Positions 20,083-29,999 of a stretch of 64,000 bases of DNA are shown here, one piece after another. Both the position numbers and the translations under genes were made by a program. The notes below the pieces were generated by a model, which ran no database searches, was not told the origin of the DNA, and saw only the letters and a list, made by a program, of their open reading frames with translations. Every line of letters starts with the position of its first letter. Position 1 is the first letter of the stretch. Source of the DNA: Cichorium intybus (lineage: Eukaryota > Streptophyta > Magnoliopsida > Asterales > Asteraceae). The stretch covers positions 86,791,384-86,855,383 of the forward strand of contig CM042010.1 of the NCBI GenBank assembly GCA_023525715.1, written 5' to 3'.

Positions 20083-21313
20083 ATGACACATTTGACCGAC
20101 TACTTGATGCAAGGCCTTCTACCAACAGACGACGTTGAAGCACGAAAGATCAAAGTGAAAGCCCCCCAATACGCAATACGAAATGACACATTATACAGAC
20201 GAGGACACCTAGAGCCTTGGCTAAAATGCATTACCGTGGAAGAAGGCAAGGCGTTATTGGAAGAAATACACGCGGGCGAAGCTGGAGCGCACGAAGGCGC
20301 CAGAGCACTCACGGGAAAAACCCTTAGAGCGGGGGTATACTGGCCAGAAATCCACTCAGACGCAAAGGAAGTAACAAGGAAATGCATCGCATGCCAAATT
20401 TTATTGCCACTTCATCACTTGCCAGCCGCCCCTATGACCAGCATTTCAAGCCCATGGCCTTTCTATCAATGGGGCATCGATATAGTAGGTCCGTTTCCAG
20501 AAGCACCCGGCCGAGTGAAGTTTCTCATAGTTGCAGTAGATTACTTCACCAAGTGGATTGAAGCGGAGGCCGTCGCCTCAATAACGGGACGGAACATGAT
20601 TAAATTCATGCGGAAGAATATACTAACCAGATTCGGTACCCCCAAAGTCCTAGTCAGTGATAACGGCCTACAATTCGCAGAAGATCCATTCCGTACCTGG
20701 TGCGTAGAGAGGCTGATCAAACAAAAGTTCACGTCCGTTGCACATCCCCAAGCCAACGGCCAAACTGAAGTGTCCAACAGAACCTTGGTAATGGGACTAA
20801 AGAAAAGATTAGGGAAAGCAAAAGGTTGCTAGGTGGAAGAATTACCCACGGTACTTTGGTCATACCGCACCACCCCACGAACGTCCACAGACGAAACACC
20901 ATTTAAACTGACGTATGGCACGGAGGCTGTCCTGCCACCAGAAATCTTTGTAGGCAGCCTACGCACCACAGAATTCACAGAAGAAAAAGAACAACCAGGA
21001 CCTCCGTCTTAACTTAGATATCCTAGAGGAAAAGCGAGAATTAGCCAACATACGGCAGGCATGTTACAAGGCAGTGACGGAGAAGTACTACAACATGCGG
21101 GTCAGAGAAAAACGTTTTGGAGTAGGCGACTTTGTTCTACGAAAAAACGAGGCAAGTCACGCCGAACCCCGAGGCAAACTTGGCCTGACATGGGAGGGCC
21201 CGTACAGAGTCACAGAGGCCAACCCAAAAGGATGCTACATCCTAGAAACTTTGGAAGGTAGAGCGATACCACGAACATGGAACGTCCAGAACCTCAAACA
21301 GTTCAACTACTAG
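20083..21313 (+). pseudogene. Tat integrase
   Basis: The zinc finger is visible as EEIHAGEAGAHEG and CIACQ. The core has Asp in WGIDIVGPFP, Asp in VSDNGLQF and Glu in GQTEVSNRTL. A TAG at 20830-20832 (KGC-stop-VEELP, again a Trp position) breaks the frame. Reading continues with VLWSYRTTPRTSTDETPF. Another phase change near 21000 leads to the C-terminal segment with EKYYNMRVREK, VGDFVLRKNEA and a final GPYRVTEA-type SH3-like region, ending at 21313. No chromodomain is seen, as expected for Tat. Confidence 0.85.
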
Positions 21314-21449
21314 GAAAACTACTGGATAAACTCGACTACCGACACCCATGCACCACATCCAAAACTGTAACCGCCATATGAGCAAAGTAATGAATGAAAA
21401 ATGTCGTTTTCACTTATGCATGTTACAAATGAATAAAATGCCAACGAAA
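21314..21449 (+). other. Spacer between Tat pol and the tandem array
   Basis: Non-coding, 136 bases. It holds an AATGAATAAAATG-type A/T stretch and then grades into the first tandem unit. Confidence 0.5.
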
Positions 21450-22460
21450 ACTTAGTGACTCCTGGTCCTAAGTCTTAAAAACCTTAAGGGTGAAATACTC
21501 CCTAGCGGACTCAGCGACTCCTGGTCCTAGTCTTAGCAAGGTTGTCCAGGTGAAACACCCTAAAGAAGGCTCAGCGACTCCTGGTCCTAGTCTTAAAAAC
21601 CTTAAGGGTGAAATACTCCCTAGCGGACTCAGCGACTCCTGGTCCTAGTCTTAGCAAGGTTGTCCAGGTGAAACACCCTGAAGAAGGCTCAGCGACTCCT
21701 GGTCCTAGTCTTAAAAACCTTAAGGGTGAAATACTCCCTAGCGGACTCAGCGACTCCTGGTCCTAGTCTTAGCAAGGTTGTCCAGGTGAAACACCCTGAA
21801 GAAGGCTCAGCGACTCCTGGTCCTAGTCTTAAAAACCTTAAGGGTGAAATACTCCCTAGCGGACTCAGCGACTCCTGGTCCTAGTCTTAGCAAGGTTGTC
21901 CAGGTGAAACACCCTGAAGAAGGCTCAGCGACTCCTGGTCCTAGTCTTAAAAACCTTAAGGGTGAAATACTCCCTAGCGGACTCAGCGACTCCTGGTCTT
22001 AGTCTTAGCAAGGTTGTCTAGGTGAAACACCTTGAAGAAGGCTTAGCGACTCCTGGTCCTAGTCTTAAAAACCTTAAGGGTGAAATACTCCCTAGCAGAC
22101 TCAGTGACTCTTGGTCCTAGTCTTAGCAAGGTTACCCAGGTGAAACACCCTGAAGAAGGCTCAGTGACTCCTGGTCCTAGTCTTAAAAACCTTAGGGGTG
22201 AAATACTCCCTAGCAGGCTCAGTGACTCCGGGTCCTAGTCTTAGCAAGGTTACCCAGGTGAAACACCCTGAAGAAGGCTCAGCGACTCCTGGTCCTAGTC
22301 TTAAAAACCTTAAGGGTGAAATACACCCTAGTAGGCTCAGGGACCCCTGGTCCCAGCAAGGTCATCTAGATGAAACATTCTAAAAAAGACCTGGTAACTG
22401 CTAGTCTTAAGCCTTACAGACCTAAAGGATGAAATACTCCCTAGCAGGCTTAGCGAATTT
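21450..22460 (+). repeat. Tandem array of 118-bp units, each a dimer of 58 and 60 bp
   Basis: The unit starts CTCAGCGACTCCTGGTCCTA. The first half continues GTCTTAAAAACCTTAAGGGT and ends with ACTCCCTAGCGGA. The second half continues GTCTTAGCAAGGTTGTCCAG and ends with CCTGAAGAAGG. Exact 118-base spacing is seen, for example 21570 to 21688. About eight dimers are present. The central copies are almost identical and the right-hand ones (22030-22460) diverge. The array lies between pol and the 3' end of the antisense gene. Arrays in this place are known in Tat-group elements and can seed satellites. Confidence 0.9.
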
Positions 22461-22809
22461 TGGTCCTAGTCTCACCAAAGTCCACCCAAGTTGGCCACTA
22501 TGGAAGAAACCCGCCAGCGCACACTTCCGATTGCAACCAGAATGAGGGACCATGGGTGAAACCTAATCAACCATTCATCTCAATTCCGTCCGATAACAAT
22601 AAACTCAAACAACCACATGAAAAGGAAAAGAGTTTACGACGGCCATCTAGCCCACATCACACATAAACAACTAAACAACATTGTCCTGGCCCGTAAGCCT
22701 TACAAAACAAAAACAAAAATCTTGTCTAAATGGCCTCAGAAGGGCCTTACAACCATTGTTCCATAACAAAATAACATCAAAAACAAGCAAACATGACAAC
22801 AAATACCTG
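22461..22809 (+). other. Spacer between tandem array and antisense gene
   Basis: No reading frame of note. It would contain the 3' UTR of the antisense transcript on the minus strand. Confidence 0.45.
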
Positions 22810-25090
22810 CTACGCATGAGAAGGACCGGCAACATTACTCGGGTCCAGCAAGGCTTTCAGGTCGGGCACACCAAGCTCCCCAAGTTTGAAGGCCGTGGCA
22901 TAATCAACATTCATGAAAGCATCCACCGCTTCATCTACCTCTAAACCAAGATCAAGTGGGGGCTCCTCCTCCTCTGCCGCAATCTCCTTACCCGCCTTCA
23001 CGTCTTTTATCGCACGAGAGTACCCTTGAGCTTGCCCGACTGCCATACACACCTCCTTAAGACGATGCACGCCCATCCCGAAATCCCGACTTTCAATGAC
23101 CAAGTCAACAACACCTACAACGCCGTTGGTCAAAAGCCAGGACAGGTCCGCCTCTGCCTCCTCCAGCGCCTGCGTCTTGGCCTGAGCAACTCGGTCACGC
23201 TCTGCAGCATCTCTCTCGGCGCTTTCAAGTTGTATGTGCAGACCCTCGTTCTCGGACTTCACCCCAGCCAAAGCATTTTGAAGCTCAGCCTTCTCCCGTC
23301 CAAGCACAGACAGTTTCTCCTTCAGCTGGGCACCCTCTTTTTCAACCGCCTGTAAAAACGCCACTCGAGATCGAAGGTCCTTCAGCAAGTCCTCATGTTT
23401 GACAATCTCAGCGCGAGCAGCATCCAACTCTTGCTGGAGAGAGGGGCGATCAGCGTTGGCAGCCAGCAATTGCTCCAAACGATTCGTGCTTTCACCGAAG
23501 AAGCACGCGCTCTGGACAGCCGCATACCGGAGTGAACCTACCAAGTCGGCCGGGGAATAACTCCCCATCTCCGAACGAGTACCCGGAGGAAACGCATGCT
23601 GCGTGAACTCCAGGGCGGTTTGGTAGTTTGAAAGGCATACACCCTCTGATAAAGACCATCCGGGAACAAATACTCCAGCAGAAGCAACATGGCTGGTTTC
23701 CCCAGAACCTGAAAGAGGGGGTCCCAAAACCGCTGCACCACCACGACGACTAAAACCGCTGAAATCCGGGCGAGGAGGTGGAGGCCCAACCGGCAATGAA
23801 GGATTGCTTTCCCCAGAACCTTCTCCAGTAATATTCTCGACGACAGGGTGGGTACCGATACGAGCACCCCCACCCTGTTCCATTTCCATGTCTCCGCCCT
23901 GCGATACGTCGTCGGCAATATTAATCACAGGAGACTGGGGCGGAACGAAACCTGAAGCTCCACTGCCACTAGCCAGACGGCGAGGACGTAGCCGCCGTGG
24001 CAACACCACGCTGCCGGAACTGTCGCCAGCGGCAAACAACGCCGCACGTCTCTTCACCAAGGCCCTGGGAGAACTACCCTGTTCACCGCTGGGACCCGCA
24101 TCAACAATCCGCCCGTCAACAGCTGAAAAAACCAAAGGGCCAGCACCCGCATCTCTCCGCCTCTCTTCCTCTTGCACCGCCAAGGCACGTGTAATAAAAG
24201 CCTTGTGGCGGAAAGCACGTGAGGGAAGTACCCGATCAATCAACGAAATCTCCCGATATTGGAGACTCCCGGGATAGTTTTTCGCCAGAATGTCGGTAAA
24301 CCGGATATCATGCTCCCGTCCTGCAATGATGAAAAGACATCAAGCATTTGCGTTGTTAAAAAAAAGGGGGGGGGGGAGAGGAGAAGGAGAAAAGCAAAGA
24401 CAACACTGACAAGAACTAGAACTAACCATCCACAATGCTAAAAAACTCGGGCATCTTGCCCCGAAGTCGCCACGAAGTACTCATACCGGAGCCGGCCAGA
24501 ATATACTCAGGAAATTCCCCACCAACCACACGAAAAGACCGGAGAACCTTTGCAATAGCCTCCTTTGCTGGGAAGAGAGTGAAAGCACGATCGGTGATAG
24601 CATCGACACGATGTTTCATTGCACTGACCCGGTGCTCATTCACCCAAATAAAATGTTGAGACCAGTTCCGGGCAGTCCCCTTTTGATCGGTAACAAGGGT
24701 AGGGCGATCTTGACGAACGCAGAAAGTATAATTGTTTCCGGTCGAGGCGCGGGTAAACCGGAAAAAGTGACGAAAAACGTACAGATCGGGCTCCAGATGA
24801 ACAGCCCTAGAGAGAAGTTCAAACGCGATGACCTTGTTTACACGATTAGGGACTAGTTGATGAATATGAACGTGATAGTAATCGAGAACCTCCATGAAGA
24901 AGTCCGATGTAGGCAAGCGATAACCGGCCTCGAAGTGTTTTAAATACATACCGATCTTCCCCTCAGGAGGAAGAGAAAAAATGGCCTCGTCAGCCGGAAG
25001 CTCTACACCGTCCTCTGGTTGGAAGCCATAGCGGGCCACTAGCGAATCGTAGTACCGAGAATCGGGACCAACGTCTGATGAAGAACTCAT
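22810..25090 (-). CDS. Antisense two-exon gene of the Tat element, predicted 724 aa
   Basis: Two open minus-strand frames (exon 1 25090-24427, exon 2 24320-22810) join across a clean 106-bp intron. The donor is G|GTTAGT and the acceptor is TTGCAG|GA, phase 1. Joining gives a Gly codon and keeps the frame without a stop. Exon 1 starts MSSSSDVGPDS. It holds a domain with EGKIGMYLKHFEAGYRLPTS, LDYYHVHIHQLVPN and VIAFELLSRA, which fits the Pfam family 'putative gypsy type transposon' (Transposase_28). Exon 2 begins with a segment around DILAKNYPGSLQYREIS, then a low-complexity Ser/Gly/Pro-rich part and a long coiled-coil-like part (about 265-385 from the TTG at 24243: repeated Glu/Leu/Ala/Lys). 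It ends acidic. The function is unknown. Unlike pol, this gene has no lesion I can see. Confidence 0.75.
24321..24426 (-). other. Predicted 106-bp intron of the antisense gene
   Basis: The minus strand begins GTTAGTTCTAG and ends TTTCATCATTGCAG. A pyrimidine-rich middle includes a C9/T9-like run (plus strand AAAAAAGGGGGGGGGG at about 24360-24376). Both flanking frames are open and phases match. The stop codon that ends the exon 1 frame lies inside the intron (24424-24422). Confidence 0.7.
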
Positions 25091-25188
25091 TTTCGACAAC
25101 AAGCGGAAGAACAGAGAAGGAGGAGAGTGAAGAGATCGACAAAGGAAGAAGAAACCGCAAAAAAACTAACAGCCGGAGAAAAAGGGGG

Positions 25189-25196
25189 AATATAAG
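25189..25196 (-). promoter_or_regulatory. Candidate TATA box of the antisense gene
   Basis: The minus strand reads CCTTATATTCCC about 100 bases upstream of the ATG. Between the two is a pyrimidine-rich (CTT/TCTCC) leader typical of plant 5' UTRs. Suggestive only. Confidence 0.35.
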
Positions 25197-25341
25197 GAAG
25201 TTGGATAAGGGAAGGTCATAAGCGGGAGTTTCAAAATTCAACGGCAATGATTAACGCCATCTGAATAACTGTCACATCAACGTGGGGTAACTTAATGCTA
25301 GCCCTAGTCACCATCACTAGCCATGCACACGTAATAATGCC

Positions 25342-25357
25342 TAAGGCTAGGGAGACT
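25342..25357 (+). promoter_or_regulatory. Polypurine tract, Tat
   Basis: TAAGGCTAGGGAGACT directly precedes the 3' LTR TG at 25358. Its last bases GGGAGACT resemble the Tekay PPT end. Confidence 0.6.
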
Positions 25358-25987
25358 TGATAGCGTGCCATCTGGCAACCGCTAGCGCGTCCTCTAACGC
25401 GCTCCCTGGAGATCCCAATCTCGCCAACCGCTGGAAGTTCCTCGCCAGGAAGCCTCTATTCCAGCCAACGAAAATACCTCGCTGGAGAGACCTCTCCTGG
25501 AGAACCCCGCTCCAGCTCACTAACGACACATTTATTGGAACGCCCAGCGTGAACTGTACTTGGCACCATGCTCCTCAAGGTACGCATGGCGCCCGTACCT
25601 GACATAGATCGTGCGCGCCCCATCCAGTCGGTCTGAACCAATGGGGGCGCAGCAAAGGACAAAGGTCGTACAGCCAACGGACGGCCTGGTCCCCTCCTGC
25701 CACAGCAAAGATCTTGTCGGCCACTGCTAGACAGGCAAGACGTATAAAAGCCCCTGTAGGGCGTTCGGTAAGGGGATCGAAAACCATTATACTCTGAACA
25801 CACATACTACACACTTACCAAACCCGCCGGAGATTTGACTTTAGCATCAGAGCGTTTTCCCGGGACCTCCTCCCAGAGAACGGCTAACGTTGCCATTCCT
25901 TTGTGATTGTGGTCGCAGGTCTAGCCCAGAGCGATCAGAATCATCCGTGAAGTGAGAACCAGACGAAGGAGAGCTGATATCACATAA
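25358..25987 (+). mobile_element. 3' LTR of the Tat element (630 bp)
   Basis: It is collinear with 15330-15960 with many scattered substitutions, for example TGCCATCTGGCAACC against TGCCATTTGGAAACC. It keeps TATAAAAG at 25743-25750. Its last bases are CATAA where the left LTR has CATCA. GTATA follows directly. Confidence 0.85.
25743..25750 (+). promoter_or_regulatory. TATA box, Tat 3' LTR
   Basis: TATAAAAG. The equivalent in the 5' LTR is TATAGAAG. Confidence 0.5.
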
Positions 25988-26443
<456 letters not shown>

Positions 26444-26608
26444 ATGGGTTCAAAGCCCTGCGTGCTTTACGTCTGGAAGATTTGCGAATCCCTACTGCGT
26501 ATGTTAAAACTTTCCAAGGTCCGCCTCACGGCATCCAAGTTGAAAGAGATATATTGAACAAGTATGGTCGTCCCCTGTTGGGATGTACTATTAAACCTAA
26601 ATTGGGGT
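26444..26608 (+). pseudogene. rbcL: Plastid rbcL fragment in the nucleus (NUPT), 54 codons
   Basis: The translation GFKALRALRLEDLRIP continues with AYVKTFQGPPHGIQVERD and GRPLLGCTIKPKLG. This is the RuBisCO large subunit, roughly residues 125-178. The match begins sharply at the microsatellite and stops sharply after KLG. One visible change from the usual sequence is ERDI-LNKY where ERDK is normal (a Lys to Ile change). It is too short to function and lies far from any plastid context, so it is transferred plastid DNA. Confidence 0.9.
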
Positions 26609-26765
26609 CTAACATAATTTGGTTTTTTAGGTAATTGTTAAAAACACCAAAAAAGTTACTGCCCCCAAAACTTAAACAACAAATCCTGAATTACCAGCAA
26701 GTCTGTGTTTTATTTACTAATATCGATGTCCAAAATTATTGTAGCCAATCAAGTGTTCTCTATCG
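26609..26765. other. Junction region between rbcL fragment and CACTA-like coding remnant
   Basis: AT-rich, with stop codons in all frames. It may be a decayed upstream exon of the CACTA protein. Confidence 0.35.
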
Positions 26766-27408
26766 TATCCTGATAAGAGGAACATTGTTGCTCGTGGTGA
26801 AATTCACTTATCATCACAACGACAACGCATTCATGGAGTGCCTTTGCAAGATGACTGTTAAAAAATGTCGATTTTAGAAATGGTGAAAAAGGATTCATAT
26901 TTACCTTATGAAACTGGTCACATGAAAACAGTTGAGGAGGCATATAAATCTTTTGTTCCATGGCCAAAATTCCTTGTGAAACCTGCTGCAAAGGTTTGTT
27001 TATTCACTTAACTTTATTTGTATATTACTGTACTATTTCCTTCATAAAATACTCTACTAAGTTCTGTACATAATCTGTTTTGTTACAATGTTGTTGCTAT
27101 AGGAACCAAATGTGAAACCAGGTCAACATAATCTACCCATTGTGCAACCGTCTGTGAAACCATCTGAAGAGAATGTAGCAGTAGAGACATCTGTTTTGAA
27201 GTCTGTTGTCAAAGAAGCTGGCAAAACAGGTGACAAACCAGCTCAAGAGAAACCAGTTGCCAAATCTGTTGTCAAAGAAGATGGCAAATCAGGTGTCAAA
27301 CCAGCTCAAGAGAATGTACTTCAAACCTCACACAAGCGCAAGAATTATATACCCAATGAGTTGCTTGCCAAGAGAACAAGAAACCATTCCCTCAACATGA
27401 AAGAGTAG
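26766..27408 (+). pseudogene. C-terminal two-exon remnant of a CACTA (PTTA/En-Spm-type) protein
   Basis: Exon A (26766-26993) reads YPDKRNIVARGEIHLSS, IHGVPLQDD and VEEAYKSFVPWPKFLVKPAAK. This resembles the conserved tail of plant PTTA/En-Spm transposon proteins (RNIVARG, then HGVPL, then SFVxWPKxLV). It contains one TAA (26859-26861). A 109-bp intron (AAG|GTTTGT ... CTATAG|GAA) separates exon B (27103-27408). Exon B encodes a Lys/Pro-rich tail with an internal repeat: SVVKEAGKTGDKPAQE is followed by SVVKEDGKSGVKPAQE. It ends with a basic KRKNYIPNELLAKRTR. The N-terminal parts are missing. The CACTA terminus at 28896 supports the assignment. Confidence 0.55.
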
Positions 27409-27610
27409 TTTTTTCTATTTTGCCTTTTGGTTTATGACGTTTTCCTTCAATTAAGTATTTATTACACTGGTTTTTACAAACAATTATGTTTACCTACTTT
27501 ATTTGGGTATCTAAGGTACAGAATGTCATTTGAATTATTTATAATATCGTTTTCTTTTTTATTATCCTTGCCTTTTGGTTTACGATTACTTTTAGTTGTA
27601 TTGTATATAT
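27409..27610. other. 3' non-coding part of CACTA remnant
   Basis: T-rich, without a credible frame. It leads into the 258-bp tandem array. Confidence 0.4.
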
Positions 27611-28641
27611 GTGTGTCTCTACAAACTAGTATTGGTCACATTAAATATATTGTTTGTATGACTAGATGTTACCAAATGTCACTTTTGAATTTACATACAT
27701 GTCACCATTTACTAAACATGGTCATGTTTGTCGTACTTAATTGTTTGAAAACATACCCAATAGTCTTAACAATCTTCTAATTATGTGACAAATTACTAGT
27801 ATAATGTTTCATTGAATGTACATGTATGTCACAATTCATTATATACAGTCACTACAATATTGAAATAGTGTGTCTATATAAACTAGTATTGGTCACATTA
27901 AGTATATTGTTTGTATGACTAGATGCTACCAAATTGTCACTTTTGAAATTACATACATGGCACCATTTAGTAAACATATTCATGTTCAACGTAATTAATT
28001 GTCTGCAAACATACCCAATAGTCTTAACAATCTTCGAATTATGTGACAAATTACTAGTATAACGCTTCATTGAATGTACATGTACGTTACCATTCATTAT
28101 ATACAGTCACTACAATATTGAAATAGTGTGTCTCTATAAACTAGTATTGGTCACATTAAATATATTGTCTTTATGATTAGATGATACCAAATTGTCACTT
28201 TTGAAATTACATACATGTCACCATTCAGTAAACATGGTCATGTTCATCGTACTTAATTGTTTGCAAACATGCCCAATAGTCTTAACAACCTTCTAATAGT
28301 CTGACAAACTACTAGTATAATGCTTCATTAAATGTACATGTATGTCACCATTCATTATATATAGTCACTACAATATTGAAATTGTGTGTCTCTATAAACT
28401 AGTATTAGTCACATTAAATATATTGTCTGTATGACTACATGCTACCAAATTGTCACTTTTGAAATTACATACATGTCACCATTTAGTAAACATGGTCATG
28501 TTCATCGTAATTAATTGTCAGCAAATATACCCAATAGTCTTAACAATCTTTAAATTGTGTGACAAATTGTTAGTATAACGCTTCATTGAATGTACTTGTA
28601 TGTCACCATTCATTAAATACAGTCACTACAATATTGAAATT
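27611..28641 (+). repeat. Four tandem copies of a 258-bp unit in CACTA subterminal DNA
   Basis: The start GTGTGTCTCTATAAACTAG recurs at 27611, 27868, 28126 and 28384, with the next boundary at 28642. Spacing is 257-258 bp. Each unit holds GGTCACATTAA, GTCACTTTTGAA and ACATGTCACCATT words. Near its end each has AGTCACTACAATATTGAAA, which includes a CACTACA motif like a CACTA terminus. Confidence 0.9.
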
Positions 28642-28896
28642 GTGTGTGTACTTACGCTTTAACGCCACAATCTTGGAAAAAGTGAGTGATTTTGGAACAA
28701 ATTTCTCTACTCAATGGCCACACTTTTATGATACTGCCACATTTTTTCATGACATACGGACACAATATTATAAAGTGACCATATGACAGCTAATATCGCA
28801 AAGCCTATGACAACACTTTCAGTGGAAAAAAAATTGTCACCAAACACATATGGTCACATTTTTTTGGTGTGACCAATGTGCGATTTTGTACTAGTG
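28642..28896 (+). mobile_element. Right terminus of a CACTA element
   Basis: The block ends GATTTTGTACTAGTG. Its complement is CACTAGTACAAAATC, a typical CACTA end. Subterminal short repeats GGTCACA and TGTGACC flank it (28848-28878). The three bases after the end are TAT, a candidate 3-bp target duplication. The other end was not found. Confidence 0.65.
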
Positions 28897-29999
28897 TATT
28901 TTGCAGAATAATCTATTTAGTTATACTAAATTTTTTTATTAAATGGTAGTAATCCAACCTAATTATGTTAGCATTCGCATAAAAAGTAAAAACGACGTTT
29001 CGGTGATAACTATAACAATAATCATATTTTTATAATTTGTGATAAAATAAAACGTGAAAAGAAAACATTATAATGTGAAAGAAAAAAAATGAAATTGGGA
29101 TTTAAACATTATTCACAACATTATGGTTATATTAAAAGGATAACCAAAATAATGATAAAAATTTGGAATCTTTTTGTGTCAATATGTAATGGAATGTCTA
29201 GGTTAGAACAAAAGCGAAAAAATAAGTTCTCTTTCTTTTCTACAAATGGGCGGAACAGACACAGGAATTAAGGAAAGAAATGACATCTCTAGTCTCATTC
29301 TTTTCACTCTAACTTTCATTTATTTTATCTAATAAATCAATATATTATCTATATTCTTATCTAACTTAAAAAAACTTTTGGCTGATGTGTCACAATGAGA
29401 AGGCTTATATGTAATGCGGAGTGCCTAGTTAAGCCTGATTTCAGAATAAGTTTCTCTAGGAGGCCTTCGTTTTCTAAGGTGGCGCTCAATTGTTGGTGGC
29501 TTTTGAGTTGGCTTTTGTTACGACTTGTCTTTGGCCGTTTAACGGCGACATTTGATATTTTGTTTGGTTTTTTTGGTTGTATTCATTGTGGCCTCAAGTT
29601 GCATTAATGCATTATAACTGGTTGGGCTGTTTAGTCGTCTCCTTATAACATTCGTATATTATTATGTTTTTGTTGTTTGTATAAATGAGGCATGTGCTCT
29701 ACCTATTGTATTTTCATTGTTGGACATGTTATAATGGGTTCTCAATATAATTTAATTAGTTAAGTAAACATTAATGTCAACGGATGGAAGTTCAAGGGAC
29801 ATGTTGTTCGTTTATGAAGCAACATGTGGAAATGAAGCCTTGATAAGTCAAGAATCAGATTCAATGGAGAAAACAATTAATCTATGAATTAAGCAAACAA
29901 TAATAATTAAATAAACATGGTGTTGAATGCTTAATAATGAAAATGTGTTAGAATACAGATGGATTGTGCTCCTAATCACGCAGATGAGCAACGCCTTTT
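28897..29999. other. AT-rich region, nothing recognised
   Basis: The only frame of note is 70 codons at 29395-29607, with no recognisable motif. Base composition is typical of intergenic plant DNA. Confidence 0.4.

Larger units (their letters stand above)
15330..25987 (+). mobile_element. Tat-lineage Ty3/gypsy retrotransposon, about 10.66 kb, with antisense gene
   Basis: LTRs of 631 and 630 bp share the start TGATAGCGTGCCA. A PBS follows the left LTR and a purine tract precedes the right one. Five-base GTATA duplications flank both ends, though the low-complexity target weakens this test. The order is gag, protease, RT, degenerate RNase H, archaeal-type RNase H, integrase, a 118-bp tandem array, an antisense gene, PPT. 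Two RNase H domains in this order mark the Tat lineage (Tat/Ogre/Retand group). pol is inactivated by several nonsense codons and frameshifts, so the copy is defective. The two LTRs differ at clearly more sites than those of the TR-GAG and Reina elements, so the insertion is older. Confidence 0.85.

Noticed and set aside
21450..22460. CRISPR-like array appearance
   Set aside because: Units are contiguous 118-bp repeats without unique spacers, inside a plant retrotransposon.
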